Shown piece after piece: positions 16,310 through 25,165 of a DNA stretch of 31,213 nt. The DNA is taken from assembly GCA_964468205.1 (NCBI GenBank), contig CAYXVG010000067.1, positions 1 through 31,213 of the forward strand, written 5' to 3'. Positions within the stretch are counted from its first letter, which is position 1. Each line of letters starts with the position of its first letter. The position numbers were made by a program, and so were the translations under genes. The notes below the pieces were generated by a model. That model did no database searches. It was not told the origin of the DNA and saw nothing but the letters and a program-made list of their open reading frames with translations. Origin of the DNA: CAWELS01 sp964468205 (GTDB lineage Bacteria > Acidobacteriota > Terriglobia > Bryobacterales > Bryobacteraceae).

Positions 16310-17092
16310 CTACTTGGCTGGATTCGGGCTCATGTCGACGCGTGTGCCGTCCTCATGTCCCGCCGGCTGGCCGGCTTCCACGTCAATCGTGGGGTGGTAA
16401 TACAGCAGGCGGCCGCAGCTTTCGCACAACTTCGGCTCGGAAGCTCGCCGGAGTTCTTGGAGGTACTGTGGCCGGATGGCGATGTTGCACGCCGAACACT
16501 TGCCCTGGACAGCTTCGGATAAGACCGGGTAGCCGCGGCGCTTGCGGATCCGCTCGTAGACGGAGAACAGTTTCGGGCTGATTTCGGCCGCCAGCTTCTG
16601 GCGCTCTTTCATCCCCTGCTTGAGCTCGTTTTCATCGGCGGCGGCGCGCTTCTGGACAGCTTTCTTTTCCCGCGCGACTTGCTCTTCCTCGCGCTCAAGG
16701 GCGGCCGTGGCCTCTTGAACCGCTTTGCTCAGCGGTTCCGCGGCCTCCATCAACTCGAGAATGCGGTCTTCCGCTTTTGCGACAGCCTGCTCACAGAAGT
16801 CGATTTCGTGTTGGAACGCCGTGTATTGATCGTTCGTTTTCGCACTGAGCATCTGCGCCTTAAGCTTGGAGATCTTCTCTTCATGGCCGCTGATTTCGCC
16901 GTCTCTCGTGCGGCGTTCCGATTCATTGGCCGCAAGGGCGGCGCGGTCCCTCTCCAGGCGGCGCTTGTGGGAGTCCAGTTGCTTTTCGATATCGGAGATG
17001 TACTTAGGGAGGGCGGCGATCTCTTTCTTCAGCCTGATAAGTCTCTGGTCCAGGCTTTGCAAGGCGATGATTCGTTCGATATCGGGCCCCAT
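16310..17092 (-). CDS. Coiled-coil protein with C-terminal C4-type zinc ribbon (COG1579-like)
   Basis: 260 residues. Residues about 1-180 are a long charged coiled coil (LRPLIR-type start DQRLIRLKKEIAALPKYI, LERDRAALAANESERRTRD, EEQVAREKKAVQKRAAAD). The C-terminal zinc ribbon has two knuckles, CSACNIAIRPQYLQEL and CESCGRLLYY. This is the architecture of the COG1579 family, whose cellular role remains unclear; it is often placed near envelope or nucleic-acid genes. It starts three bases after the MurJ stop codon, so it is translationally coupled and probably cotranscribed with murJ. The start at 17092 is the first codon after that stop and fits the family's short N-terminus. No signal peptide or membrane segment is present. 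Confidence 0.88.
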   Translation of the reverse strand: MGPDIERIIALQSLDQRLIRLKKEIAALPKYISDIEKQLDSHKRRLERDRAALAANESERRTRDGEISGHEEKISKLKAQMLSAKTNDQYTAFQHEIDFCEQAVAKAEDRILELMEAAEPLSKAVQEATAALEREEEQVAREKKAVQKRAAADENELKQGMKERQKLAAEISPKLFSVYERIRKRRGYPVLSEAVQGKCSACNIAIRPQYLQELRRASEPKLCESCGRLLYYHPTIDVEAGQPAGHEDGTRVDMSPNPAK

Positions 17093-17095
17093 TCT

Positions 17096-18712
17096 TTATC
17101 GAATTTTACCACGCCGGGAGGTTAGTTTTTGCCACAGCGGGCTCGCAATCGCGCTGCTGGCGATCTCGAGTTCGGGAACCTTGGTCAGGCGGCAGAGGAG
17201 GTAGAAGACACCGGCTCCGGCAGGAACGCAAATAGCGAGTTCCAGAAGGTTCTCGCCGCGGGAGGCCCCCAGGATGGCGCGCAGAAAGCCGCTCAGATAG
17301 GATACGACCAATCCCATCACGGCGGCTGCAAACAGAATTCTTATCGTGCTCGCGAACAGGGAGCGGCCGTACACGCCTCCGATGCGATTTCGCAGGATTC
17401 CGAAGAGAACGACCGATCCGGAGATGGCCACGATGGAGGTTGAGAGCGCCAGGCCGGCATGGCCGAGGCCGGTGTACCGGAGCAGCAGAATCACCGCGAC
17501 GAGATTGGTGCCGATCGACAAAAGGCTCACCACCATCGGCGTACGTGAATCTCCTACTGCGTAGAAGGCGGGCGCGAGCACCTTGATGGCGGAGTAGCCA
17601 GCCAGTCCCAGGGCGTAGTAGATGAGCGCGAGGGCGGTCTGATGGGTGTCATAGACTTCGAACTTGCCGCCCTGGTAGGTCGCGGCGATCATCGCATCGC
17701 CGAGGATCACAAGTCCGACTGACGAGGGGACCGTGAGCAGAAATACCAACCCCAGCGACTGCGACAGGGTGCGCCGGAATTCATCAAGCTTTCCCGAAGC
17801 CGCGCTCCGCGAAATGGAGGGAAGAGTCGCGGCGGCGATCGCCACGCCGAAGACGCCGAGCGGGAGTTGCATGAAGCGGAAAGCACAGTTCAACCAGCTC
17901 ACCGGACCGTCGGCCCCGCGGATAGGATCCACGATCTGAGAAGCGAAGTTCGTGTTCACCATCACGTTGATCTGCACGGCCGCGGCGCCGAGGATGGCCG
18001 GCCCCATCATGCGCAGGATCTTCCGCAGGCCGGGATGAGACCAGTTGAGACGGGGGCGGAAACCGAAACCCTCCTTGCGCATGCTGGGAACCTGCCAAAG
18101 CAGTTGCAGCGCCCCGCCGCAGACGACTCCGATCGCCATGCCCTGGATCGCGTCGAGGCCGATATGGGGCCCGGCCCAGTAGCCGAGAGCAAGGCCAATG
18201 AGCACCGAGCCCAGATTGAAGAAGGTGGAGGCGAGCGCCGGAATCGCGAAACGGTTGCACGAGTTCAGGATTCCCATCGCCTGGGCGGCGAGCGAGATAA
18301 AGAACAGAAACGGGAACATGATCCGCGTCATCGTAATGGCGAGTTCCCGCTTGCCGGGCACCTCCCGGAAGCCCGGCGCCAACAGGTCGACGATTTGCGG
18401 GCTGAAGATTACGCCGGCGATGCAGAAGCCGCCGATACAGAGAATGATCCAAGTGGTGACGAGGTTGGCCAGACGCGCGGCCTCTTCCTTGCTCCGCTGC
18501 GTCAGGTACTCGGTGAATGTAGGAATGAAGGCGGACGAAAGTGCGCCTTCGGCGAAGAGATCGCGGGTCAGGTTCGGAATGCGGAATCCCAGCAGGAATG
18601 CGTCATACGTCATGCCCGCGCCGAACAGGCGGAGCATGACGATTTCGCGCACAAGCCCGGTGACGCGGCTCAACATCACGGCGGCGGATACAATTCCGCC
18701 CGACCGAGCCAC
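17096..18712 (-). CDS. murJ: Lipid II flippase MurJ (MviN family)
   Basis: 538 residues of a polytopic membrane protein with about fourteen predicted transmembrane segments. The N-terminus ARSGGIVSAAVMLSRVTGLVRE and the region GAGMTYDAFLLGFRIPNLTR are diagnostic of MurJ, as are AEGALSSAFIPTFTEYL and the LNCAFRFMQLPLGVFGVAI block. MurJ moves lipid-linked peptidoglycan precursor across the inner membrane. GTG 18712 is the first accepted start, but the in-frame sequence upstream (LSNHEVEISQSQQV) reads like coding sequence, and a CTG at 18748 has GGAG eight bases before it, so the true start may be up to twelve residues earlier. It lies between an M20 peptidase gene, whose stop is 62 bases upstream, and a coiled-coil zinc-ribbon gene starting three bases after the stop. 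Confidence 0.92.
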   Translation of the reverse strand: MARSGGIVSAAVMLSRVTGLVREIVMLRLFGAGMTYDAFLLGFRIPNLTRDLFAEGALSSAFIPTFTEYLTQRSKEEAARLANLVTTWIILCIGGFCIAGVIFSPQIVDLLAPGFREVPGKRELAITMTRIMFPFLFFISLAAQAMGILNSCNRFAIPALASTFFNLGSVLIGLALGYWAGPHIGLDAIQGMAIGVVCGGALQLLWQVPSMRKEGFGFRPRLNWSHPGLRKILRMMGPAILGAAAVQINVMVNTNFASQIVDPIRGADGPVSWLNCAFRFMQLPLGVFGVAIAAATLPSISRSAASGKLDEFRRTLSQSLGLVFLLTVPSSVGLVILGDAMIAATYQGGKFEVYDTHQTALALIYYALGLAGYSAIKVLAPAFYAVGDSRTPMVVSLLSIGTNLVAVILLLRYTGLGHAGLALSTSIVAISGSVVLFGILRNRIGGVYGRSLFASTIRILFAAAVMGLVVSYLSGFLRAILGASRGENLLELAICVPAGAGVFYLLCRLTKVPELEIASSAIASPLWQKLTSRRGKIR

Positions 18713-18774
18713 TTGCTGGCTTTGCGAAATCTCTACTTCGTGGTTCGACAGCGCCGACGCTCCGGCCTTGGCCT

Positions 18775-20151
18775 CTAGACTGTCCGCCCGTACTCGGCAA
18801 GGAACCGGGCGACCGTCTTGATGCCAGTGTAGTAGTTGTTGAGGCTGAACTTTTCGTTCGGCGAATGCAGCCCGTCATCGGGCAGGCCGAGTCCCATCAT
18901 CACGGTGGGGATTCCCAAGTGGCGATCGAGGTCGCCGACAATGGGGACGGAACCGCCGGAACGGATAAAGACAGCCGGCCGGCCGAGCACTTCGCCGAAG
19001 GCCTTGGCGGCGGTACGAATAGCCGGGTGATCCGGCTTGACCAAAACAGCCGGGCTGGCCGCGCTGACCCGGACACTAATCTCGATGCCCCGCGGGGTAT
19101 TCTCCTCGACGAACTGCTTGAACGCGGCGACGCACTTGTCCACGTTCTGATTGGGCACGAGGCGCAGGCTCACCTTGGCGGTGGCCCGGGCCGGGATGAC
19201 GGTCTTCGAACCGGCGCCGGTGAAGCCTCCGCCGATTCCGTGCACTTCGAACGTCGGACGGGCCCAGATGCGCTCCAGCACCGTCCGTCCGGGCTCGCCG
19301 GTGAGACAGGCGGAGCCGACTTCGTGTTTCCGGAACGCCTCTTCGTCGAATGGCAGGCTGGCCCAGCTCTCCTTTTCCGCTGCCGCGGGCGGCTCCACGT
19401 CGTCGTAGATGCCGGGGATCCGGATCACTCCATCGGCGTCCTTCGCCTTGGCGAGCAGTTCAACCAGCCCGTACACCGCATTTGGCGCGGCGCCGCCGTA
19501 GAGGCCAGAATGGAGGTCCTTGGCCGGACCGCGCGCCTCCACTTCCATGTAGATCAGCCCCCGCAGACCGGTGCATAGCGTCGGGATGCCCTCGGCGTAC
19601 ATGGCCGTGTCGGAGACCAGCGCCACGTCCGCCCTGAGCTTGGCGGGGTTCTCGGGGACGAACTTCGCGATGGAGGCGCCGCCGACCTCCTCCTCGCCTT
19701 CAATGAGGAACTTCAGGTTGACGGGCGGCTCGCCGTCAACGGCGCGCAAAGCTTCCACGGCCTTGATGTGCGTGTAGAACTGGCCCTTGTCGTCGGCCGC
19801 GCCGCGGGCGTAGAGATTGCCGTCGCGGACCGCGGGCTCGAACGGAGGCGTCACCCACTCCTCGAGCGGGTCGGGCGGTTGCACGTCATAGTGTCCGTAG
19901 CAGAGAACGGTCGGCTTGCCGGGCGCATGGAGCCAGTCGCCGTACACCAGCGGATGGCCATCGGTGGGGATCACCTCGACGTTTTCGATGCCGGCTTTCC
20001 GGAGGCTTTCGGCGGTGAACTCCGCCGCCTTGAGCACGTCGTCCTTGTGCTCGGGAAGGGTGCTGATGCTGGGAATGCGCAGGAACTCCAGCAACTCCTC
20101 GAGCAATCGTTCCTGGTTAGCGTCAACGTAGGCGTCGGTGGTTTGGGGCAT
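18775..20151 (-). CDS. M20 family dipeptidase/metallopeptidase
   Basis: 458 residues, the size of M20 family dipeptidases with a lid dimerisation domain. Metal ligands are visible in order: CYGHYDVQPP (His87, Asp89), ARGAADDKGQ (Asp120), IEGEEEVGGAS (Glu153/Glu154), VSDTAMY and, near the C-terminus, GLHSPNEKF. The region ALVSDTAMYAEGIPTL and HGIGGGFTGAGSKTVIPARA are typical of the family that cleaves dipeptides and related small peptides with two zinc ions. The start ATG at 20151 has GAGGA about ten bases upstream. No signal sequence is present, so it should act in the cytoplasm. It is followed by murJ and preceded by a GNAT gene 50 bases away on the same strand, giving a probable operon of unrelated functions. 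Confidence 0.92.
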   Translation of the reverse strand: MPQTTDAYVDANQERLLEELLEFLRIPSISTLPEHKDDVLKAAEFTAESLRKAGIENVEVIPTDGHPLVYGDWLHAPGKPTVLCYGHYDVQPPDPLEEWVTPPFEPAVRDGNLYARGAADDKGQFYTHIKAVEALRAVDGEPPVNLKFLIEGEEEVGGASIAKFVPENPAKLRADVALVSDTAMYAEGIPTLCTGLRGLIYMEVEARGPAKDLHSGLYGGAAPNAVYGLVELLAKAKDADGVIRIPGIYDDVEPPAAAEKESWASLPFDEEAFRKHEVGSACLTGEPGRTVLERIWARPTFEVHGIGGGFTGAGSKTVIPARATAKVSLRLVPNQNVDKCVAAFKQFVEENTPRGIEISVRVSAASPAVLVKPDHPAIRTAAKAFGEVLGRPAVFIRSGGSVPIVGDLDRHLGIPTVMMGLGLPDDGLHSPNEKFSLNNYYTGIKTVARFLAEYGRTV

Positions 20152-20201
20152 GTGGGCAGGTCCTCAAAAAGGTAGTGTAGCGCGCCAGGAGCCGGACAGA
20201 T

Positions 20202-20606
20202 TCAGAGCGGTGCGTCCGGCGCGAGAATCCAGGCGGAATCGTGGCGCGCGAAACCGATGTGGGGGTAGTAGTCAACAGCTTTCGGCGCGGAGAGCAGGAT
20301 AATCGTGGCTTGCGGGGCGGCCTTTCGCGTCTCCCGGATGAGTTGGTGGCCGATCCCCCGCCGCTGGTGGGTCAGCCGGACCGCGAGGTCGGAAAGGTAT
20401 GTCGCGTAGGCGAAATCGGATACGCAGCGCGAAATACCGGCCAGTACGCCGCCATCCCACGCGGTGATCACGAGGTTGGCGTTGGCCAGCATCTCCCGCA
20501 TCCGGAGCCGGTCTTCCACCGGCCGCCGCTCGCCGAGGGTGGACGCGCGATAAAGCTCGATAACCGCGTCCAGATCGAGGTCGTTCCCTTGCCGGTAAGA
20601 GATCAT
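20202..20606 (-). CDS. GNAT family N-acetyltransferase
   Basis: 134 residues. The acetyl-CoA binding signature is LAVRLTHQRRGIGHQLIRET, where QRRGIG is the pyrophosphate-binding motif A, followed by the strand TIILLSAPKAVDYYPHIGF typical of motif B and the end of the fold. The N-terminal strand-helix (YRQGNDLDLDAVIELYRAS) and AGISRCVSDFAYATYLSD complete a GNAT fold. The family transfers an acetyl group to an amine of a metabolite, antibiotic or protein; the acceptor cannot be inferred here. It is divergent from the second sulfatase and upstream of the M20 dipeptidase gene in the minus-strand run. The start ATG at 20606 has a purine-rich AGGGCGGGAG stretch before it. Confidence 0.87.
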   Translation of the reverse strand: MISYRQGNDLDLDAVIELYRASTLGERRPVEDRLRMREMLANANLVITAWDGGVLAGISRCVSDFAYATYLSDLAVRLTHQRRGIGHQLIRETRKAAPQATIILLSAPKAVDYYPHIGFARHDSAWILAPDAPL

Positions 20607-20741
20607 TCTCCCGCCCTCGTATGCCCCAGTTTATCTGACGCGCTGGGCGCTGCATGCGGACCCGCCACGCTGGAGGCGCGAGCCCATATGAATCACAACC
20701 CTCGCGCACCAAGTCCCCGCGCCGGCCAACGTCGTGAGAAA

Positions 20742-22562
20742 ATGACGCACGATATGAAGAACACTTTGTCTTCGCACATCAGCCGCCGCCAACTGCTCGG
20801 CGGCGCGGCGGCGGCCGCGGGATTGTCGCTGGCGCGCTGCGGCGGAACAGGCGGCGCCCAGCCGAATATCCTCTGGATCATTGCCGAGGACTTCAGCCCG
20901 GATCTGAGCTGCTACGGCAACAAGGATCTCTCTACCGCGAATATCGACGGGCTCGCCTCGCAAGGTATGCGCTTCACCAACGCCTTCATGACCTCACCCG
21001 TCTGCTCGGCGGCGCGCTCGGCGCTGGCCGTCGGAATGTACCAGACCAGCGTGGGCGGGCACAACCACCGCAGCCACCGGCGCGACGACTACATGCTGCC
21101 GGAGCCGGTACGCCCTTTCACGCAGTATCTCCAGGAGGCCGGCTACCATACCTCCAACCTGCGGAACTCCCATGGGCTGCAGGGCACGGGCAAGACCGAT
21201 CTCAATTACAACTTCCCGGGCAAGCTCTTCGACGGCGAGGACTGGAGCGAACGGGCCGACGGCCAGCCGTTCTACGCCCAGATCAATTTCTCGGAAACTC
21301 ACCGCGCCTTCAAACGCTTCCCAGAGAATCCGACCAACCCCGATACCCTCACCTCGCTGCCTCCTTATTACCCGGACCATCCGGCCGTGCGGCTGGATTG
21401 GGCGACGTATCTCGACGATACGAAACATCTCGACGTGAAGGTGGGCGCGGTGCTGAAACGCCTCGAGGATGAGGGGCTCGCCGATGACACCATCGTCTTC
21501 TTCTTCGGCGACCACGGCCGCGCGATGCCCCGCGGCAAGCAGTTTCTGTGGGACTCCGGGATTCACATTCCCCTGATCGCCCGCATCCCGGAGAAGCTCC
21601 GCCCGCGCGGCTACCGGGCCGGAGAGTTGTTCGAAGACCTCGTGAGTTCCATCGACATCACCGCCACCACGCTGCGTCTGGCCGGAGTGGAGCCGCCGGA
21701 GCACATGGAGGGCCGCCCCTTCTTCGGTCCTGGCGTCGAGCCGCGCAGCTTCGCCATCTCCGCCCGCGACCGCTGCGACGAAACCCGCGACCGTATACGC
21801 TCCGTACGCGACAAGCAGTTCCAGTACATCCGCAACTACTACCCGGACAGGCCCTACACGCAGCAGAACATCTACAAAGACACCCAGTATGCCACGCTCG
21901 CGGCCATGCGGCAGTTGAAGGAGGAAGGCAAGCTCACCGGCCCGCCGGCGCTCTTCCTGGCCGATACGCGCCCGCCGGAGGAATTCTACGACACACAGGC
22001 GGACCCGCACGAGATCAACAACCTGATCGAGGCGCCGGAGCACCAGGCAAGGATCGAAGAGATGCGCGGCATCCTCGACAACTGGATCGAGGAGACCGGC
22101 GACATGGGCGAGACGCCGGAAGCCGACTTCCCCGAGGACGAATACAAGTACCGGAAAAAGGTGGACGGCTGGTGTACCCGGACCAACGCGCTGGTGTCGA
22201 AAACCAGTGGCGGCATTCAGGTGGAGACCTTCGGGAAGGGGGCGCACATGCTGCGGGCCTACGTGGCCGAAGGCGGAGACTTGGCGCTCGAATTCCGGGC
22301 CCGGGCAAAGGCCGGAGCCGTCGAATCGGTGCGGTTCGGTTCCATCGAGGACTTGCGGAATCCGGAGTTCACGGCCGCGGTCGACTTCCAGGCCGACGGC
22401 CGGTGGCACGAATATTCCGCGGCCTACCCGGTGGAGGGCTGGCTGGCCCAGCTAACCCTGAACTTCAAGGAGACCGAAGGTGTGATCGACTTCGACTGGA
22501 TCCGGCTCGTGCGAACAGACGCGGGCAGGAAGACGACCGTGAAACAGTGGGATTTCGCCTAG
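20742..22562 (+). CDS. Tat-exported sulfatase with C-terminal beta-rich extension
   Basis: 606 residues from ATG 20742; ATG 20754 four codons later is an alternative. SRRQLLGGAAAAAGLSLARC is a Tat signal ending in a lipobox-like Cys. The formylglycine motif is VCSAARSALAVGMYQ, with Cys88 and the C-x-A-x-R pattern but Ala instead of Ser before Arg. The metal site uses IIAEDFSPDLSC (Glu49/Asp50) and FFGDHGRAMPRGKQF, the GDHG form typical of sulfamidase/heparan-N-sulfatase-like subfamilies rather than the TSDNG form of the first sulfatase. After about residue 470 a roughly 130-residue region begins (GWCTRTNALVSKTSGG, ALEFRARAKAG, WLAQLTLNFKETEGVIDFDW) that looks like a beta-sandwich carbohydrate-binding module. 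Exported, probably membrane-anchored; the substrate is likely a sulfated glycan, but which one is unknown. Confidence 0.9.
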   Translation: MTHDMKNTLSSHISRRQLLGGAAAAAGLSLARCGGTGGAQPNILWIIAEDFSPDLSCYGNKDLSTANIDGLASQGMRFTNAFMTSPVCSAARSALAVGMYQTSVGGHNHRSHRRDDYMLPEPVRPFTQYLQEAGYHTSNLRNSHGLQGTGKTDLNYNFPGKLFDGEDWSERADGQPFYAQINFSETHRAFKRFPENPTNPDTLTSLPPYYPDHPAVRLDWATYLDDTKHLDVKVGAVLKRLEDEGLADDTIVFFFGDHGRAMPRGKQFLWDSGIHIPLIARIPEKLRPRGYRAGELFEDLVSSIDITATTLRLAGVEPPEHMEGRPFFGPGVEPRSFAISARDRCDETRDRIRSVRDKQFQYIRNYYPDRPYTQQNIYKDTQYATLAAMRQLKEEGKLTGPPALFLADTRPPEEFYDTQADPHEINNLIEAPEHQARIEEMRGILDNWIEETGDMGETPEADFPEDEYKYRKKVDGWCTRTNALVSKTSGGIQVETFGKGAHMLRAYVAEGGDLALEFRARAKAGAVESVRFGSIEDLRNPEFTAAVDFQADGRWHEYSAAYPVEGWLAQLTLNFKETEGVIDFDWIRLVRTDAGRKTTVKQWDFA

Positions 22563-22610
22563 CGGATCGGGGCGGGGTTCCCGCCCGCCCCGGCTGGATC
22601 CAAAGTCCCG

Positions 22611-24026
22611 CTAGGGCAGAGGCAAAGGTTCGCTCTCGGATTTACGCGCCGGCGTAAAGGCCCGCAACGGTTTTGCGGTTCGCACCTGCTCCAGCCAGAA
22701 TACGCCATCGTAGTTTCCGCTGTTGCCCCGGGTGGCCACGAAGTCAAGGTCGCCGTCTCCGTCCACATCGTGAGCAACGAAGGCGTCGAACATGCCACGC
22801 TTACGGCGGGAGATATCGTGGCGGGTCCACTCCGCCGGCGCATCGCCCGGATTCTCGAACCAGGCGATGCGTCCCGTGTGGCTCTTTGCGGTGATGTTCT
22901 CGCCGTCATGATCGCGCGGGCTTTGGCTGTAGCCGCCGGTGATTACGTCCTGGTCGCCGTCCCCGTCAATGTCCGCAACGGTAATGCCGGCGGTATTGTC
23001 GGGAGCGATCGTTCCAATCCGGTGAATCGGCCAGGCCTTGGTTGGGTCATCCGGCTGCTCTAGCCAGACGAGGTCATTCGGCGTCTCGTTGGTAATGATG
23101 TCGAGGCGGCCGTCTCCGTTGAGGTCGTGGAAGTCGACCATGAACGCGCCGAAGCGCTTGGCGCCGCGCATCCACGGGACATTCCGGCCGCGCACATCGA
23201 TGGCCCACTGCCGGAACTGCATCCCGCCCAGGTTCTCGAACCAGAACGTGCGCGCGTTCCACCGGCTGCCGGAGAGAATATCGAGGTCGCCGTCGCCGTC
23301 GAGATCCACCGGGCGGGCGTTCTCGGGCAACTCGGTCCGCGTCAAAACCAGTTCCCGCCAACCCTCGGCCTGGAGTGGGCCGGCGGGCGGGAGAAAGATG
23401 GAAACCTCCTTCTCCGGAAACTTGCCTTGGGTGTTGTCGCCGGGCCGGACCGCGGGCAGTTGCTCGCCCTTGTTCGGCGCCGACACCTCGGGGCGGCCAT
23501 CGCCGTCGAAGTCGGCGAAGAAGGCGCGGATGAAAGAACCGCGGTTTCGGGTAACGGCCGGAATCACGCGCGGCCAGTTCCCTTCGCGGATACCCTTCCC
23601 GGGATTCTGAAAGTAGATCAAGTGGGCGAGTTCGCAGGCCACCAAAACGTCGGGCCAGCCATCGCCGTTGAGGTCCGCGACGGTGGCGTCTTCGGCGGCC
23701 GCCGCTTCTCCGGCTTCGGCCAGCGTTACCAACTCCCATCGATCCGGATCGCCGGAGCCAAACGCGAGGCGGATGTGGTGGCTGTCTTCGTGCACGGACA
23801 CGATATCGACGTGGCCGTCCTTGTCAAAATCCGCCAGCTTGAGGCCGTCGGCGCCGCGAAGCGGTATGCCGCTGATCTGCTCATCGTCGATCAGGTGTTC
23901 CCGCCACGAGATGTAGCTGCCATCCGGAGCCTGCGCCTTGGTCAGGGTATCGGCCACGGTGATCACGGCTGCGGCAACGCCGAAAGCGGCTCCGAGAATA
24001 CAGAGGAAAGCAACGTTCTTTTTCAT
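22611..24026 (-). CDS. Secreted FG-GAP/VCBS-repeat beta-propeller protein
   Basis: 471 residues beginning MKKNVAFLCILGAAFGVAAAVITVADT, a hydrophobic signal or anchor segment. At least seven calcium-binding DxDxDG-type repeats follow at regular spacing: DFDKDGHVDI, DLNGDGWPDV, DFDGDGRPEV, DLDGDGDLDI, DLNGDGRLDI, DIDGDGDQDV and DVDGDGDLDF. This makes a seven-bladed integrin-like propeller a good expectation. Such proteins are abundant in polysaccharide-degrading and surface-associated bacteria and mediate binding rather than catalysis; no catalytic domain is attached. It converges with the second sulfatase gene with a 48-base gap. It is transcribed away from that gene, so a functional pair is suggested only by proximity. 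Confidence 0.88.
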   Translation of the reverse strand: MKKNVAFLCILGAAFGVAAAVITVADTLTKAQAPDGSYISWREHLIDDEQISGIPLRGADGLKLADFDKDGHVDIVSVHEDSHHIRLAFGSGDPDRWELVTLAEAGEAAAAEDATVADLNGDGWPDVLVACELAHLIYFQNPGKGIREGNWPRVIPAVTRNRGSFIRAFFADFDGDGRPEVSAPNKGEQLPAVRPGDNTQGKFPEKEVSIFLPPAGPLQAEGWRELVLTRTELPENARPVDLDGDGDLDILSGSRWNARTFWFENLGGMQFRQWAIDVRGRNVPWMRGAKRFGAFMVDFHDLNGDGRLDIITNETPNDLVWLEQPDDPTKAWPIHRIGTIAPDNTAGITVADIDGDGDQDVITGGYSQSPRDHDGENITAKSHTGRIAWFENPGDAPAEWTRHDISRRKRGMFDAFVAHDVDGDGDLDFVATRGNSGNYDGVFWLEQVRTAKPLRAFTPARKSESEPLPLP

Positions 24027-24069
24027 GGCCCGCCGAGAGGACAGTCTATCACTGCCGCCGGCCAGCCGA

Positions 24070-25098
24070 TTAGCTGTCCAGACGCTTGAGTCCCGCTTCC
24101 CTCGCCCACGCCAGGGCTTGGCTGTACTCTGACCGGCTCAGCCGTCGGTCGAGTGGAGGATACTCTTCCGCGCGGTGCTCCGGCCGGTACTGCGCCATGA
24201 TGTTGACATACGTCTCGGGGCCGAGCTCCTCCGCCACCCATTTCACGAACTTGCCGGTTCCCGAAACGTTCCCCGGCAGCACCAGGTGGCGGATCATCAG
24301 GCCGCGCAGCGCGACGCCCTTCTCGTCCACGATCACATCGCCCACCTGCCGGTGCATCTCCTTGATCGCGGCCGCCGCCACTTCCGGATAGCCCGCGGCG
24401 CCCGAGGAATACTTCTCCGCCATCTCCGAGGACATGTATTTGAAGTCCGGCAGATAGATGTCGACAATCCCGTCAAGCAGCTTGATAACCTCGAGCGAGT
24501 CGTATCCGCCGCAGTTATAGACGATCGGCGCCCGCAACCCGCGAGGAATCGCGTAGCGCAGAGCGGCCACGATATTCGGAACAATGTGGCTCGGCGTCAC
24601 GAGGTTGACGTTGTGGCAGCCGCGATCCTGCATGTCCACCATCAACCGGCCGAGGGCGTCGTCCGCAATGAAGGTTCCGTCGCCGCGGTGGTTGATCTCC
24701 CAGTTCTGGCAGAAGCAGCACAGCAGGTTGCAGTTGCTGAAGAATATCGTCCCGGAGCCGCCGCTGCCCACCAGCGGGCGTTCCTCGCCGAAGTGAGGGT
24801 GGGCGGAATAGACTTTCGCCCGGGAGGTGGAATCGCAAATGCCCGTCTCCCACTTCGCCCGGTTGACGCCGCACTCCCGCGGGCACAGGCGGCAGGACTT
24901 GTAGATCTCCTTGAGAGCGGCCACGCGCTTCTTCAGCTCCCCGGAACGCTCGAGCTTCAGATAGCCTGGCTCGAAGTCCTTGCGGCGCATCACAGGCAAG
25001 TTCTCCGCGGCCCGGCAGGAGGAGCCGCCCAGCGAGATGAGACCGCCGCCAAGAAATCCCGCGGCGAATTCACGGCGAGTTGCTTCGTCCCGTTTCAT
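24070..25098 (-). CDS. Radical SAM protein of the PflX/COG1313 type with a Tat-like signal
   Basis: 342 residues from ATG 25098-25096, five bases after AAGG; TTG 25110 is an alternative. The radical SAM cluster motif is SNCNLLCCFCQNWE, with Cys123, Cys127 and Cys130 in CxxxCxxC spacing. An N-terminal cysteine group (CRLCPRECG at 69-77, Cys88) is typical of PflX-like proteins. The C-terminal barrel includes NVNLVTPSHIVPNI and DIYLPDFKYMSSE. Family function is not settled; related proteins activate glycyl-radical or other enzymes. Unusually the N-terminus ATRREFAAGFLGGGLISLG reads like a Tat signal ending in SSC, although radical SAM enzymes need a reducing cytoplasmic setting. It lies 43 bases downstream of the propeller start on the same strand. 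Confidence 0.88.
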   Translation of the reverse strand: MKRDEATRREFAAGFLGGGLISLGGSSCRAAENLPVMRRKDFEPGYLKLERSGELKKRVAALKEIYKSCRLCPRECGVNRAKWETGICDSTSRAKVYSAHPHFGEERPLVGSGGSGTIFFSNCNLLCCFCQNWEINHRGDGTFIADDALGRLMVDMQDRGCHNVNLVTPSHIVPNIVAALRYAIPRGLRAPIVYNCGGYDSLEVIKLLDGIVDIYLPDFKYMSSEMAEKYSSGAAGYPEVAAAAIKEMHRQVGDVIVDEKGVALRGLMIRHLVLPGNVSGTGKFVKWVAEELGPETYVNIMAQYRPEHRAEEYPPLDRRLSRSEYSQALAWAREAGLKRLDS

Positions 25099-25165
25099 GA
25101 GAGCCTTCAACTCTCATTTTAAGGCAATTCCAGACAAATTGGTACAGAAAACCGAAACTTGCGGG

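Noticed and set aside
20994..22409. 471-codon open frame on the minus strand
   Set aside because: It is antisense to the second sulfatase, with Arg/Val/Gly-rich composition and no recognisable domain.
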